Of a DNA stretch of 64,000 nt, positions 1 to 7,670 are shown piece by piece (position 1 is the stretch's first letter; every line of letters begins with the position of its first letter). The stretch covers positions 57,006 through 121,005 of the forward strand of contig NZ_DAMBQF010000005.1 in the NCBI RefSeq assembly GCF_032062245.1, written 5' to 3'. The notes beneath the pieces were generated by a model. It was not told the origin of the DNA. It made no database searches and was given only the letters and a program-made list of their open reading frames with translations. A program made the position numbers and the translations under genes. The stretch comes from Soonwooa sp032062245 (lineage in GTDB: Bacteria; Bacteroidota; Bacteroidia; Flavobacteriales; Weeksellaceae).

Positions 1-1725
1 GCTGGCGCTGATCCTGAGGTTGGCGAAAAAGCAGCCATCGAAAGTATCGACGAGATCAAAGCAGCAATGGGACAAAATACCAAAATGGTTTTCATCACAG
101 CTGGTATGGGCGGTGGTACTGGTACAGGAGCTGCGCCAGTTATCGCAAAAGTGGCTAAGGAGATGGGCATCTTAACTGTTGGTATCGTAACAGTACCTTT
201 CAGTTTTGAAGGTAAAAGACGTCTTGACCAAGCAGAATTAGGCTTAGAAAAACTTAGAAATAATGTTGACTCGCTTATCGTGATCAACAATGATAAATTA
301 AGACAACAATTCGGAAACTTAGGATTCAAATCTGGATTCTCAAAAGCCGATGAAGTGTTGACTAACGCTGCTAAAGGTATGGCAGAAGTTATTACGGGTT
401 ATTTCGATGTTAACATCGACTTCCGTGATGCTAAATCTGTACTTCAGAATTCTGGTACAGCGTTAATGTCAACTGGTACAGCACAAGGCGAAAACAAAGC
501 GGAAGAAGCGGTTAAAAAAGCTTTAGATTCTCCGTTATTAAACGATAACAAAATCACTGGTGCGAAAAACGTTCTACTTCTTATCCGTTCTGGTAACGAA
601 GAAGCAACAATGGACGAAATCGGTATCATCAACGACTATATCCAAAGAGAAGCTGGTAACACGGCGGACATTATTTTTGGAGTTGGTTCGGACGAAGAAT
701 TGGGCGATGCAATCAGCGTATTGGTTATTGCAACAGGTTTTTCTAAAGATGATGTTAGACAAACTAATGTTAAAGAAACGATCCAGAAGATCGACTTGTT
801 CGCAGATAGAGATCAATCTATACCAAGACGTACGGATTCTCCTTTCAAAACCAGAGCTGAAAGAGATGCTGAAGGCGGCTTAGAAAATCGCGGAAAAAAT
901 GTTTTCCGTCTAGAAGATGATGAGGATTTTTCAACTCCCAATTTTCCAACTAATACCTTCGCGGGAACTGCTGTAGAAAAAGTTCCACAAGAAGTTAAGT
1001 TTTTCGAAAAAGAAGAATCCGAAAGCTTCAATCAAAATTGGGAGCGAGACGAAGCACCTCAAGAATTCAACCTTTTTAATTATGATGAAGAGGAAGAATT
1101 TAATCATAATGAAGACCTAGAAGCGGAAGCTTTTACGTTTGAGGTGGAACATAAAGTTAATGACCAACAAAATATCCAAATCTCTGATGAGGAAAAACCT
1201 GTTGAAATTAACTTCGTAATCAACGAGCCGATCAACGAAGAATCGATGTTTGTACACAAAGAGGAAGAAGTTGAGCCGATTATTAATAAAGTAGAAGAAG
1301 TTAAAGAAGATTTTAACCCAGTTTTCGAAACTAAAATTGAGGAAGAAATCCAGGTTCCAAAACCGGATATGCTTTACAATCGTCCTGCGGTTAACGAGCC
1401 AAAACCAGTAGAAAATTCATTGGAAAAAATCATTGAAAAACCTGTGGTAGAGGAGAAAGTTGATGAGTCAGAATTTACGTTTATCAATAAGTCAACCGAG
1501 TCTAACAAGATTCAGGAGAGAAGAAATAAACTTAAAGAATTCAATTCTCGTTATCAAAAATTTGATCACGTTGAAGAGTTTGAAAGCATCCCAGCATTCA
1601 AAAGAAAAAATATTGACATCGATAGCAATAGCGCATCAGATAGCAATATCAATAACTTTTTGAGTGACAACAACGGAAGAGTTCAACTTCGCGAAAACAA
1701 GTTTTTGAACAAAGACGTAGACTAA
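1..1725 (+). CDS. ftsZ: Cell division protein FtsZ (5' truncated by window edge)
   Basis: Tubulin-like GTPase that polymerises into the division ring on the inner face of the cytoplasmic membrane. The frame is open from base 1 and the true N-terminus lies outside the window. The GTP-binding signature GGGTGTG is encoded near bases 109-129, and the T7 synergy loop (NIDFRDAK) near 409-432. After the globular part comes a long linker very rich in Glu and Asp. The conserved C-terminal peptide that binds FtsA-type membrane anchors reads IPAFKRK at 1588-1608. Unlike E. coli, this peptide is not terminal: about 39 further residues follow, ending LNKDVD. From memory such a tail is common in flavobacterial FtsZ. 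YqeY follows downstream. Identity is certain. Confidence 0.98.
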   Translation, partial: AGADPEVGEKAAIESIDEIKAAMGQNTKMVFITAGMGGGTGTGAAPVIAKVAKEMGILTVGIVTVPFSFEGKRRLDQAELGLEKLRNNVDSLIVINNDKLRQQFGNLGFKSGFSKADEVLTNAAKGMAEVITGYFDVNIDFRDAKSVLQNSGTALMSTGTAQGENKAEEAVKKALDSPLLNDNKITGAKNVLLLIRSGNEEATMDEIGIINDYIQREAGNTADIIFGVGSDEELGDAISVLVIATGFSKDDVRQTNVKETIQKIDLFADRDQSIPRRTDSPFKTRAERDAEGGLENRGKNVFRLEDDEDFSTPNFPTNTFAGTAVEKVPQEVKFFEKEESESFNQNWERDEAPQEFNLFNYDEEEEFNHNEDLEAEAFTFEVEHKVNDQQNIQISDEEKPVEINFVINEPINEESMFVHKEEEVEPIINKVEEVKEDFNPVFETKIEEEIQVPKPDMLYNRPAVNEPKPVENSLEKIIEKPVVEEKVDESEFTFINKSTESNKIQERRNKLKEFNSRYQKFDHVEEFESIPAFKRKNIDIDSNSASDSNINNFLSDNNGRVQLRENKFLNKDVD

Positions 1726-1727
1726 AT

Positions 1728-1802
1728 AATATAACAATGTAAAAATGTAGCATTGTAACAGATAGACTTTAATTGCTAAACTGTTACTTTGATACATTGT
1801 TA
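1728..1802. repeat. Short nested inverted repeats between ftsZ and yqeY
   Basis: The spacer holds ACAATG/CATTGT arms followed by GTAACAG/CTGTTAC arms, and then another ACATTGTTA. The same few words recur in both orientations over 75 bases. It may be a degenerate intergenic repeat of the genome or a weak mRNA structure between the two genes. No U-tract follows, so it is not a clear terminator. Confidence 0.4.
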
Positions 1803-1814
1803 AATTAATTAAAA

Positions 1815-2261
1815 ATGAGTTTAGAACAGAAAATAACAGATGCGATGAAAACCGCTATGAAAGAGAAAGACAGAGTTGCTCTCGATTCTCTTCGTGCCGT
1901 TAAAGCGCAGATTCTTTTGCTTAAAACTGAGCACAAAGGTGCCGAAGTTTCAGAAGAACAAGAGATTGCAATTTTGCAAAGAATGATCAAACAAAGAAAA
2001 GATTCTTACGATCAGTTTTCGGCTCAAAATCGTATGGATTTGGCAGACGTAGAAGTTGCCCAATCCAAGGTTATCGAGCAGTTTTTGCCAGCCCAACTTT
2101 CAGAAGAAGAATTGGAAGCGGCTATCAAAAACATTATTGCTCAAACAGGTGCCGAAGGCGCCAAAGATCTAGGAAAAGTAATGGGTGTTGCATCCAAAGA
2201 ATTAGCTGGTAAATCGGACGGAAAGAGCATCTCGACGATGGCTAAGAAGTTACTTTCTTAG
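1815..2261 (+). CDS. GatB/YqeY domain-containing protein
   Basis: A 148-residue soluble helical protein of the YqeY family. This domain is shared with the C-terminal tail of the GatB subunit of tRNA amidotransferase and is thought to contact tRNA. The stand-alone protein has no firmly assigned activity. It is full length for the family and starts with MSLEQKITDAMKTAM, typical of YqeY. The middle is lysine-rich (MIKQRKDSYDQF) and the C-terminal half carries the ELAGKSDGKSISTMAKKLL segment. The ATG at 1815 is preceded by an A/T-rich leader without a Shine-Dalgarno sequence, as usual in this phylum. It follows ftsZ on the same strand after 89 bases. Confidence 0.9.
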   Translation: MSLEQKITDAMKTAMKEKDRVALDSLRAVKAQILLLKTEHKGAEVSEEQEIAILQRMIKQRKDSYDQFSAQNRMDLADVEVAQSKVIEQFLPAQLSEEELEAAIKNIIAQTGAEGAKDLGKVMGVASKELAGKSDGKSISTMAKKLLS

Positions 2262-2312
2262 AAGGTTGCAGTTATCAGAATTGAGGTTGCAGTTTTTGCT
2301 AAAACCTTCAAC
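2261..2312. repeat. Imperfect GGTTGCAGTT direct repeats downstream of yqeY
   Basis: GAAGGTTGCAGTT (2261-2273) is followed by GAGGTTGCAGTT (2283-2294), and then by the inverted word CCTTCAACCT (about 2304-2313). This looks like a short low-complexity intergenic repeat. No function is apparent. Confidence 0.4.
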
Positions 2313-2375
2313 CTACGACTAAAAACCTAAATAAAAGGATATCCAAACTTTGCATATCGATTTGATTAATGGAAC

Positions 2376-2404
2376 CCAATTTCATCACGAAATTGGTTTT
2401 TTTT
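2376..2404 (+). terminator. Intrinsic terminator downstream of yqeY
   Basis: An 8-bp stem CCAATTTC/GAAATTGG with a 5-base loop is followed by eight T residues. It lies 115 bases after the yqeY stop codon and before the promoter box of the next gene. Confidence 0.75.
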
Positions 2405-2479
2405 GTGTCAAAATGTCTCAATAGATTTTTGGCATTGTTTTGATAACATAACTCAATGAGAGAATTAGAGATTAATCAA

Positions 2480-2487
2480 TATCTTTG
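2480..2487 (+). promoter_or_regulatory. Promoter -7 box for the bacilliredoxin gene
   Basis: TATCTTTG matches the Bacteroidota -7 consensus TAnnTTTG and lies 23 bases before the ATG at 2511. No clear -33 TTG is seen at the usual distance. Confidence 0.5.
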
Positions 2488-2510
2488 TTAAACTAAAAAA
2501 AATAAATATT

Positions 2511-2921
2511 ATGTATCCAGCAGATTTAGTGCTGCCAATGAAGGCAGAACTTACCGATAAAGGTTTCCAAGATTTGACAACGCCAGAGCAAGTTGATCAA
2601 GCTTTAAAGCAATCAGGAACAACTTTGTTGATGATTAACTCAGTTTGTGGTTGTGCAGCAGGAGCAGCAAGACCAGGCGCAGTATATTCATTAACTGGTG
2701 ACAAAAAGCCAGATCATTTGGTAACAGCTTTCGCAGGTTTCGATACAGAAGCCGTTGCAGAAGCTAGAAAATTGTTAGCACCATTCCCACCATCTTCACC
2801 ATGCATCGCATTGTTCAAAGACGGAGAATTGGTACACATGCTAGAGCGTCACCACATCGAAGGTAACCCAGCAGGCGCAATCGCCGCTAACTTACAAGCC
2901 GCTTACAACGAATATTGCTAA
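2511..2921 (+). CDS. Bacilliredoxin, BrxA/BrxB (YphP/YqiW) family
   Basis: A 136-residue cytosolic thioredoxin-fold protein of the DUF1094 family. In Firmicutes these proteins remove bacillithiol from protein thiols. The active-site Cys-Gly-Cys motif is in NSVCGCAAGAARPG near residues 45-58, and the length matches the family. From memory, Flavobacteriia that carry it also tend to make bacillithiol, but no bshA, bshB or bshC gene is in this window, so substrate use is inferred from the family. The gene stands alone between its own promoter box and a strong terminator. Codon use is unusually uniform and favours GCA/CCA codons, suggesting high expression. Confidence 0.9.
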   Translation: MYPADLVLPMKAELTDKGFQDLTTPEQVDQALKQSGTTLLMINSVCGCAAGAARPGAVYSLTGDKKPDHLVTAFAGFDTEAVAEARKLLAPFPPSSPCIALFKDGELVHMLERHHIEGNPAGAIAANLQAAYNEYC

Positions 2922-2947
2922 GCCATTAGCCATTCAAAAAATAGAAT

Positions 2948-2973
2948 GCTTCCAGATTTTGGAAGCTTTTTTT
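2948..2973 (+). terminator. Intrinsic terminator of the bacilliredoxin gene
   Basis: The stem GCTTCCA/TGGAAGC with a 5-base loop (GATTT) is followed by a run of seven T residues, 26 bases after the stop codon. Confidence 0.85.
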
Positions 2974-2983
2974 ATTTTTTCTT

Positions 2984-3100
2984 GGGCGGACAATTCGCGC
3001 TATCCGCTATATCTTTTGGCTTCGCTCGGTCGGCTCCGCTGCGCTCCGCCGCCTCACTCGCCAAAAGGATGCCGCTTCTATCGCGGCCGCAATTCGGGCT
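2984..3100. repeat. GC-rich dispersed intergenic repeat, copy 1
   Basis: An island of about 117 bases with much higher GC than its surroundings. It has inverted inner arms ATCTTTTGGC (3011-3020) and GCCAAAAGGAT (3060-3070) around a GC-rich centre with TTCGCTCGGTCGG and CTCCGCCGCCTCACT. Copy 2 at 18510-18625 is nearly identical in the core, and copy 3 at 24405-24570 is related. It lies between convergent genes. The short reading frames it opens on both strands are artefacts. Confidence 0.8.
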
Positions 3101-3182
3101 CGTTGAAAGATTAAGTTTTTTTGAAGTTTCCTTAATATTAAATAAAATCAGTTCGCGATAAAGCACTTTTCTTTAAATCAGT

Positions 3183-3289
3183 CGTCACTTCGAGTAAAAA
3201 TCTGAAAGATTTTGTATCGAGAAGTTTTAATGATAAGAAAATTAACTTATTTTCGATACAGTTTTCTGCGAAAACCACTCAAACTGACG
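3183..3289. repeat. 107-bp imperfect palindromic element
   Basis: The outer arms CGTCACTTCGAGT (3183-3195) and ACTCAAACTGACG (3277-3289) pair with two mismatches. The inner arms TGTATCGAGAA and TTTTCGATACA pair with one mismatch. The whole could fold into a long cruciform or hairpin and resembles palindromic MITE/REP-like repeats of Flavobacteriia. It sits downstream of both the bacilliredoxin gene and recN. It has no coding capacity. Confidence 0.75.
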
Positions 3290-3354
3290 TTTATTTTCTT
3301 ATCTCAAACGCAGTTTTTCTAGACTTTATAAAACGAAGCTTTCTTATTGTTTGA

Positions 3355-5007
3355 CTAGATTCCCATCAACTCTTTCGCTTGCGAGATAGCAGCTTGCGTT
3401 ACGGTGCTACCCGAAAGAAGCTGTGCAATCTCTTGTAGACGATCGTCTTCATTTAAAGGGATAATATTCGAGCGCGTCAATCCGTCCACGTCCATTTTGG
3501 TTACTTTGTAATGGTCGTCGGCTTTTGCAGCAACTTGTGCGAGATGGGTGATAACAATGAGTTGCATATTTTTTCCCATATCGTGCATCACTTTTCCGAT
3601 TTCTTCTGCAACACGACCAGAAACGCCGGTATCGATTTCGTCCAAAATCAAAGTTGGAAGATTGCTATGTTCTGCCAAGATTTTCTTTATTGAAAGCATA
3701 ACACGAGAACGTTCTCCACCAGAAATAGCACTTTGGATTGGCTTCATAGGAAAGCCAGAATTCGCCTGAAACATAATCTGGATATGCTCTTTCCCAAAAG
3801 AGTTATATTGCTCCGAAAGCGAGCGTTCCAAAGCAATTTTGGCTTTTTCTAAACCTAACTGTTTTAGGAGACTTTCAATTTTTTCAATAAGATTGGGTGT
3901 GCCTTTATCACGAAGCTTAGAAAGTTCTTTCGCTTCTTTTTCCAAATCTTTTTCAAGCTGAATAATTTGACCTTCGATGTCCGCAATTTCTGCCTCCAAA
4001 TGCGTGAAGCCAGATTGTTCTTTGTCGAGTTGTTTTCTAATTTCGACCAGCGACTCTACATCCGAAACCTGATGTTTTAGGAACAAAGAATTTAGCGTGT
4101 TCATTTGTCGCAACATTTCTGCGAGAGCAGCAGGATCGATGTCAACTTTTTCAAGTTCGTTTTCGAGTTCGCTTAGGATGTCTTTTATTTCAAAATAAGA
4201 TTCGTCAAAACGTTTTTGGATGTCCTCAAATTTTGGTGACAAATCCGAAATCTTTTGCAGTTTTTGTTTAGCATCCAAAAAACTTTGTAACACGCCAATC
4301 TCGTCTTGATGAAATTTTTGGATAATTTGACCAAGGTTTTCAGAAATATATTCTGCATTTTCACGCGTACTCAACTCATCCTGAAGCTGTTTGAAATCAA
4401 TTTCATCGAGATTAATTTCATTAAGCTCGTTTAACAAAAAGCTTTTGTAGTCAGACTCTTTATGCGCATCTGCAAATTTTTGTTTTAAATTTTGAAGTTG
4501 GCGTTTAAGACTTTGGTAGGTGCTAAACTTCTTTTGATACGACTCCAAAACCTTTTGATTTTCCGAAACAGAATCCAATATCTGAAACTGATAAGCTTCC
4601 GAAAATAATTGCGAAGTCTCAAACTGCGAATGGATGTCGATTAGCTTGGACGTCAATTCTTTAAGAACGTCCAAAGTCACCGGAACATCATTGACGAAAG
4701 CCCGCGACTTCCCACTAGAAAGGATTTCTCGACGGATAATAGATTCGGTATCAAAATCCAAATCTTGTTCGTCAAAAAAGCTTTTAAAATCTTCACCAAT
4801 CGTGAAATGCGCTTCTACAAGGCATTTTTTGTCGGCGTTGCTAATCGATTTTAGGTCGGCGCGTTCGCCCATGATTAGGCGCAAAGCACCAAGTATAATA
4901 GATTTTCCTGCGCCCGTTTCACCCGTGATGACTTCCATACCTTTGTGAAGTTGGATGTCGAGGTGGTCAATCAGCGCAAAATTCTGAATAACAATTCTTG
5001 AAAGCAT
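3355..5007 (-). CDS. recN: DNA repair protein RecN
   Basis: An SMC-like ATPase that acts early in recombinational repair of double-strand breaks. The 550-residue protein has the normal RecN layout. An N-terminal ABC half carries Walker A GETGAGKS near residues 30-37. Two long coiled-coil arms follow (about 150-370). The C-terminal ABC half carries the signature SGGERSR, Walker B in LPTLILDEIDTG, and the switch His in VITHLAQVAAKAD. It is the last gene of the coaBC-DUF4835-recN group, starting 24 bases after the DUF4835 stop codon. Start and length fit the family. Confidence 0.97.
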   Translation of the reverse strand: MLSRIVIQNFALIDHLDIQLHKGMEVITGETGAGKSIILGALRLIMGERADLKSISNADKKCLVEAHFTIGEDFKSFFDEQDLDFDTESIIRREILSSGKSRAFVNDVPVTLDVLKELTSKLIDIHSQFETSQLFSEAYQFQILDSVSENQKVLESYQKKFSTYQSLKRQLQNLKQKFADAHKESDYKSFLLNELNEINLDEIDFKQLQDELSTRENAEYISENLGQIIQKFHQDEIGVLQSFLDAKQKLQKISDLSPKFEDIQKRFDESYFEIKDILSELENELEKVDIDPAALAEMLRQMNTLNSLFLKHQVSDVESLVEIRKQLDKEQSGFTHLEAEIADIEGQIIQLEKDLEKEAKELSKLRDKGTPNLIEKIESLLKQLGLEKAKIALERSLSEQYNSFGKEHIQIMFQANSGFPMKPIQSAISGGERSRVMLSIKKILAEHSNLPTLILDEIDTGVSGRVAEEIGKVMHDMGKNMQLIVITHLAQVAAKADDHYKVTKMDVDGLTRSNIIPLNEDDRLQEIAQLLSGSTVTQAAISQAKELMGI

Positions 5008-5031
5008 AAGATAGTTTTCCTCTGTGGAGGC

Positions 5032-5934
5032 TTATTTCCACTTATTCCATTTTGTGTCAATTTCTTTAGGCGCAAACATTGACATCAATTGTTTAAGATC
5101 ATTCATATTAACAGAACCATTGTTGTTACTGTCAAAAATGCTGAATATTTCGTTTTTCTTCGTGTCGATAAATACGTTGAAAGCAGGATTCATTTGGAAG
5201 TCATTTTCGTAGACTTTTAGTTGCATCAACGCATCTGCTATATTCTTCTTAGCAGGATTTTGATCTGGTTTCGCCATATTATCAAGACCAATACGATGAT
5301 AATTATAATAAACAGTTCTCAACGTGCTGTTAGACTCTTTTTGGATTGCGTCAATAACAGAACCACGAGATTTAAGACCTTCAACTTGAGACCAGCCTGC
5401 GTAGTTGTTGTTCATTGAGTTTTGCGAAATTTTCAAAGCTTTATCAAACCAAGCTTGACCACCTTTTAATTTAAAACTATCGCCGTCATAACCCAAAATA
5501 ACATAAACATAGAAGCTAATAACATCGATTAAGTTTTTCCCAGAAAATTGTCTTTCATTAAAAACTAAGTTCTCGTTTTCGCTATATTCAAAACCGAAAT
5601 TATTGTCGTTAAAGTTGATAAGCGGCGACTCGTATTGTGAGTTAAAAACAGGTCTAGTGGCTTGTATAACAATACTTCCTTTGTAAGTATTACCCGATTT
5701 TTCAGAAATAACGATGGCAAAATTTGATTTTACTTTTTCAAAATTTTGAAGTCTTTTGCCTGTCCAAGATGTGTTGTTGATGAAATCTCTTAAGGATTTT
5801 TCTAAAGTCTTATAGGTCTGTACGTTACTACCGCCTAATTGCTGATAGTTGATTTGGACGGTTGCCAAAAGTTCTTGCGATTGTGCAAATCCTGTTAAAA
5901 CCAATAAAATAAATATGCTGAATAACTTTTTCAT
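5032..5934 (-). CDS. DUF4835 family exported protein
   Basis: A 300-residue protein with a signal peptide (MKKLFSIFILLVLTGFAQSQ), probably periplasmic or outer-membrane associated. The start is placed at the ATG at 5934. An upstream in-frame GTG would add 11 residues ahead of the signal sequence and is unlikely. Family features seen are ATVQINYQQLGGSNVQTYKTLE near the mature N-terminus, RPVFNSQYESPLINFND, and DVISFYVYVILGYDGDSF. The C-terminus ends in a segment with an EF-hand-like look (FDSNNNGSVNMNDL). Function is unknown. The family is restricted to Bacteroidota and is habitually linked to coaBC and recN, as here. Confidence 0.88.
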   Translation of the reverse strand: MKKLFSIFILLVLTGFAQSQELLATVQINYQQLGGSNVQTYKTLEKSLRDFINNTSWTGKRLQNFEKVKSNFAIVISEKSGNTYKGSIVIQATRPVFNSQYESPLINFNDNNFGFEYSENENLVFNERQFSGKNLIDVISFYVYVILGYDGDSFKLKGGQAWFDKALKISQNSMNNNYAGWSQVEGLKSRGSVIDAIQKESNSTLRTVYYNYHRIGLDNMAKPDQNPAKKNIADALMQLKVYENDFQMNPAFNVFIDTKKNEIFSIFDSNNNGSVNMNDLKQLMSMFAPKEIDTKWNKWK

Positions 5935-6018
5935 TCTAAAATTAAACTTTGAAACGTAAAAATACACTTTTCGATTGAATAAAAAACGTGAAAAACAAGG
6001 CTTTCTTATATAATCTGA

Positions 6019-7221
6019 CTAAAGCTTCAATTTTTCTTTAACCAAATTGAGAATATCGATGGCGACTTCTTCTTTTGACTTCAAATCAAAAACTCTTTTT
6101 TCGTCTTTTGTAAAGATTTTTATTTTATTAGTGTCGTTTTGAAAACCTGCACCTTCATCTCTTAAAGAATTAAGGACAATCATGTCAAGGTTTTTCTTTT
6201 CTAATTTTCCTTTTGCATTTTCTTCTTCATTTTGAGTTTCTAAAGCAAAACCGACCAAAAACTGATTTTGTTTTTCCTTTCCCATTTGGAGAAGAATATC
6301 TTTATTCTTTACTAACTCAATGCTAAATTCTGAGTCGTTTTTCTTGATTTTTTCTGAAGCGACAACTTTCGGCGCGTAATCTGCAACTGCTGCACTCGCA
6401 ATTGCAATGTCAACATTTTGATAATATTTAAACACTTCATCAAACATTTGTGAAGCTGATGTCACACGATGGATTTCAATGTTAGGATTTTCGGGTTTTA
6501 GTTGCGATGGTCCCGAAACCAGAATAACCTTTGCGCCTTGCGAAGCTGCTTCCTCAGCTAATGCAAATCCCATTTTACCAGAAGAATGATTCCCGATAAA
6601 GCGCACGGGATCGATGTTTTCATAAGTTGGACCTGCAGTTATCAAAACTGTTTTTCCTTTAAAAGCTTTTTCACCTTGTTCTGAGAAATGACGTTTAATA
6701 TATTTTAAAATCGTTTCATTTTCTGCTAAACGTCCTTGCCCAACTAATCCACTTGCTAATTCGCCATATTCTGCTGGTATAATTGTAAGACCAAATTCTT
6801 CTAATGTCGCTAAGTTTTTATTAGTTGACGGATGTTGGTACATATCCAAATCCATTGCTGGCGCAATTATCACAGGACATTTTGCAGACATATAAGTTGC
6901 CATGAGTAGATTGTCGCAAAGTCCAGTAGTCATCTTTGCCATTGTATTTGCTGTGCAAGGCGCGATCAGCATAAGATCTGCCCACAGCGCCAATTCTACA
7001 TGGTTGTTCCAAGATTGGTCTTGGTTGTAAAAATCGATATATGCTGGTTTTTTAGAAAGTGTCGACAGCGTTAACGGACTTACAAAGTCTGCAGCGGATT
7101 TTGTTAAAATAACTTGGACTTCGGCGCCAGATTTTATTAAGTCTCTTACAAGATAATTTATTTTGTAAGCAGCGATTCCGCCAGTTATTCCGATTAAAAT
7201 TTTCTTTCCAGAAAGTGTCAT
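6019..7221 (-). CDS. coaBC: Bifunctional phosphopantothenoylcysteine decarboxylase / phosphopantothenate-cysteine ligase
   Basis: Carries out two consecutive cytosolic steps of coenzyme A synthesis: ligation of cysteine to 4'-phosphopantothenate, then FMN-dependent decarboxylation. The 400-residue length is normal. The N-terminal CoaC flavoprotein domain has GITGGIAAYK, the catalytic His in NHVELALWAD, and the APAMDLDMYQH loop corresponding to the PAMN motif. The C-terminal CoaB domain has ITAGPTYENIDPVRFIGNHS and the NKDIL nucleotide-binding segment. coaX (pantothenate kinase) lies elsewhere in the window. Two TAnnTTTG boxes upstream suggest its own promoter. Confidence 0.97.
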   Translation of the reverse strand: MTLSGKKILIGITGGIAAYKINYLVRDLIKSGAEVQVILTKSAADFVSPLTLSTLSKKPAYIDFYNQDQSWNNHVELALWADLMLIAPCTANTMAKMTTGLCDNLLMATYMSAKCPVIIAPAMDLDMYQHPSTNKNLATLEEFGLTIIPAEYGELASGLVGQGRLAENETILKYIKRHFSEQGEKAFKGKTVLITAGPTYENIDPVRFIGNHSSGKMGFALAEEAASQGAKVILVSGPSQLKPENPNIEIHRVTSASQMFDEVFKYYQNVDIAIASAAVADYAPKVVASEKIKKNDSEFSIELVKNKDILLQMGKEKQNQFLVGFALETQNEEENAKGKLEKKNLDMIVLNSLRDEGAGFQNDTNKIKIFTKDEKRVFDLKSKEEVAIDILNLVKEKLKL

Positions 7222-7241
7222 AATTTGGATTTTTAACTTAA

Positions 7242-7258
7242 CAAAAGTATCAAATTTA
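7242..7258 (-). promoter_or_regulatory. Tandem -7 boxes ahead of coaBC
   Basis: On the minus strand TAAATTTG (7251-7258) and TACTTTTG (7242-7249) both match TAnnTTTG and lie 21-37 bases before the coaBC start. They sit just after the rpoZ terminator, which supports a separate transcription unit. Confidence 0.55.
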
Positions 7259-7261
7259 AAA

Positions 7262-7290
7262 CAAAAAAACCACAGAATAATCTGTGGTTT
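7262..7290 (-). terminator. Intrinsic terminator after rpoZ
   Basis: On the minus strand the stem AAACCACAGA/TCTGTGGTTT with a 4-base loop runs into a T-rich stretch. It separates bamD-rpoZ from coaBC. Confidence 0.85.
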
Positions 7291-7312
7291 GTCTATTGGA
7301 AGTTGTATTCTT

Positions 7313-7636
7313 CTAGTTTTTTTCTCCAGTTTCTCTGAAGTAGATTTCGTCGTCTAACCATTCTTGGATAGCGATAGATGTCGGTTTTGGAAGTTTTTCG
7401 TAATGTTTAGAGATTTCGATTTGTTCTCTATTTTCAAAAACTTCTTCCAAAGTAGAGTTATGCACAGCAAATTCATCCAACTTATTATGTAACTCGGTAC
7501 GGATCTCGGCATTAATTTGCTCCGCTCTTTTACCCATAATTACGATAGCTTCGTAGATGCTTCCTACTTTGTTCTCGATTTTGTTTCTGTCGTAGGTAAT
7601 GGTATTAACCTCTGCTTTAGTATCTTTTACACTCAT
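7313..7636 (-). CDS. rpoZ: DNA-directed RNA polymerase subunit omega (flavobacterial type)
   Basis: A 107-residue small subunit that helps assemble RNA polymerase by holding the beta' subunit. It is the divergent form found in Flavobacteriia. The omega core is visible as KVGSIYEAIVIMGKRAEQINAEI, followed by a family-specific C-terminal extension (EIWLDDE-type end, here IAIQEWLDDEIYF). The ATG at 7636 is chosen because an upstream in-frame start would add 11 residues overlapping the bamD end without family support. It lies 34 bases downstream of bamD and is followed by a strong terminator. Confidence 0.85.
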   Translation of the reverse strand: MSVKDTKAEVNTITYDRNKIENKVGSIYEAIVIMGKRAEQINAEIRTELHNKLDEFAVHNSTLEEVFENREQIEISKHYEKLPKPTSIAIQEWLDDEIYFRETGEKN

Positions 7637-7670
7637 TGTGCGAAATTTTTTAGAATTGCAAATATACAAA

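Noticed and set aside
2946..3166. Overlapping open frames on both strands of the GC-rich block downstream of the bacilliredoxin gene
   Set aside because: They arise from GC-rich repeat copy 1, show no protein-like composition, and lie between two convergent genes with a terminator.
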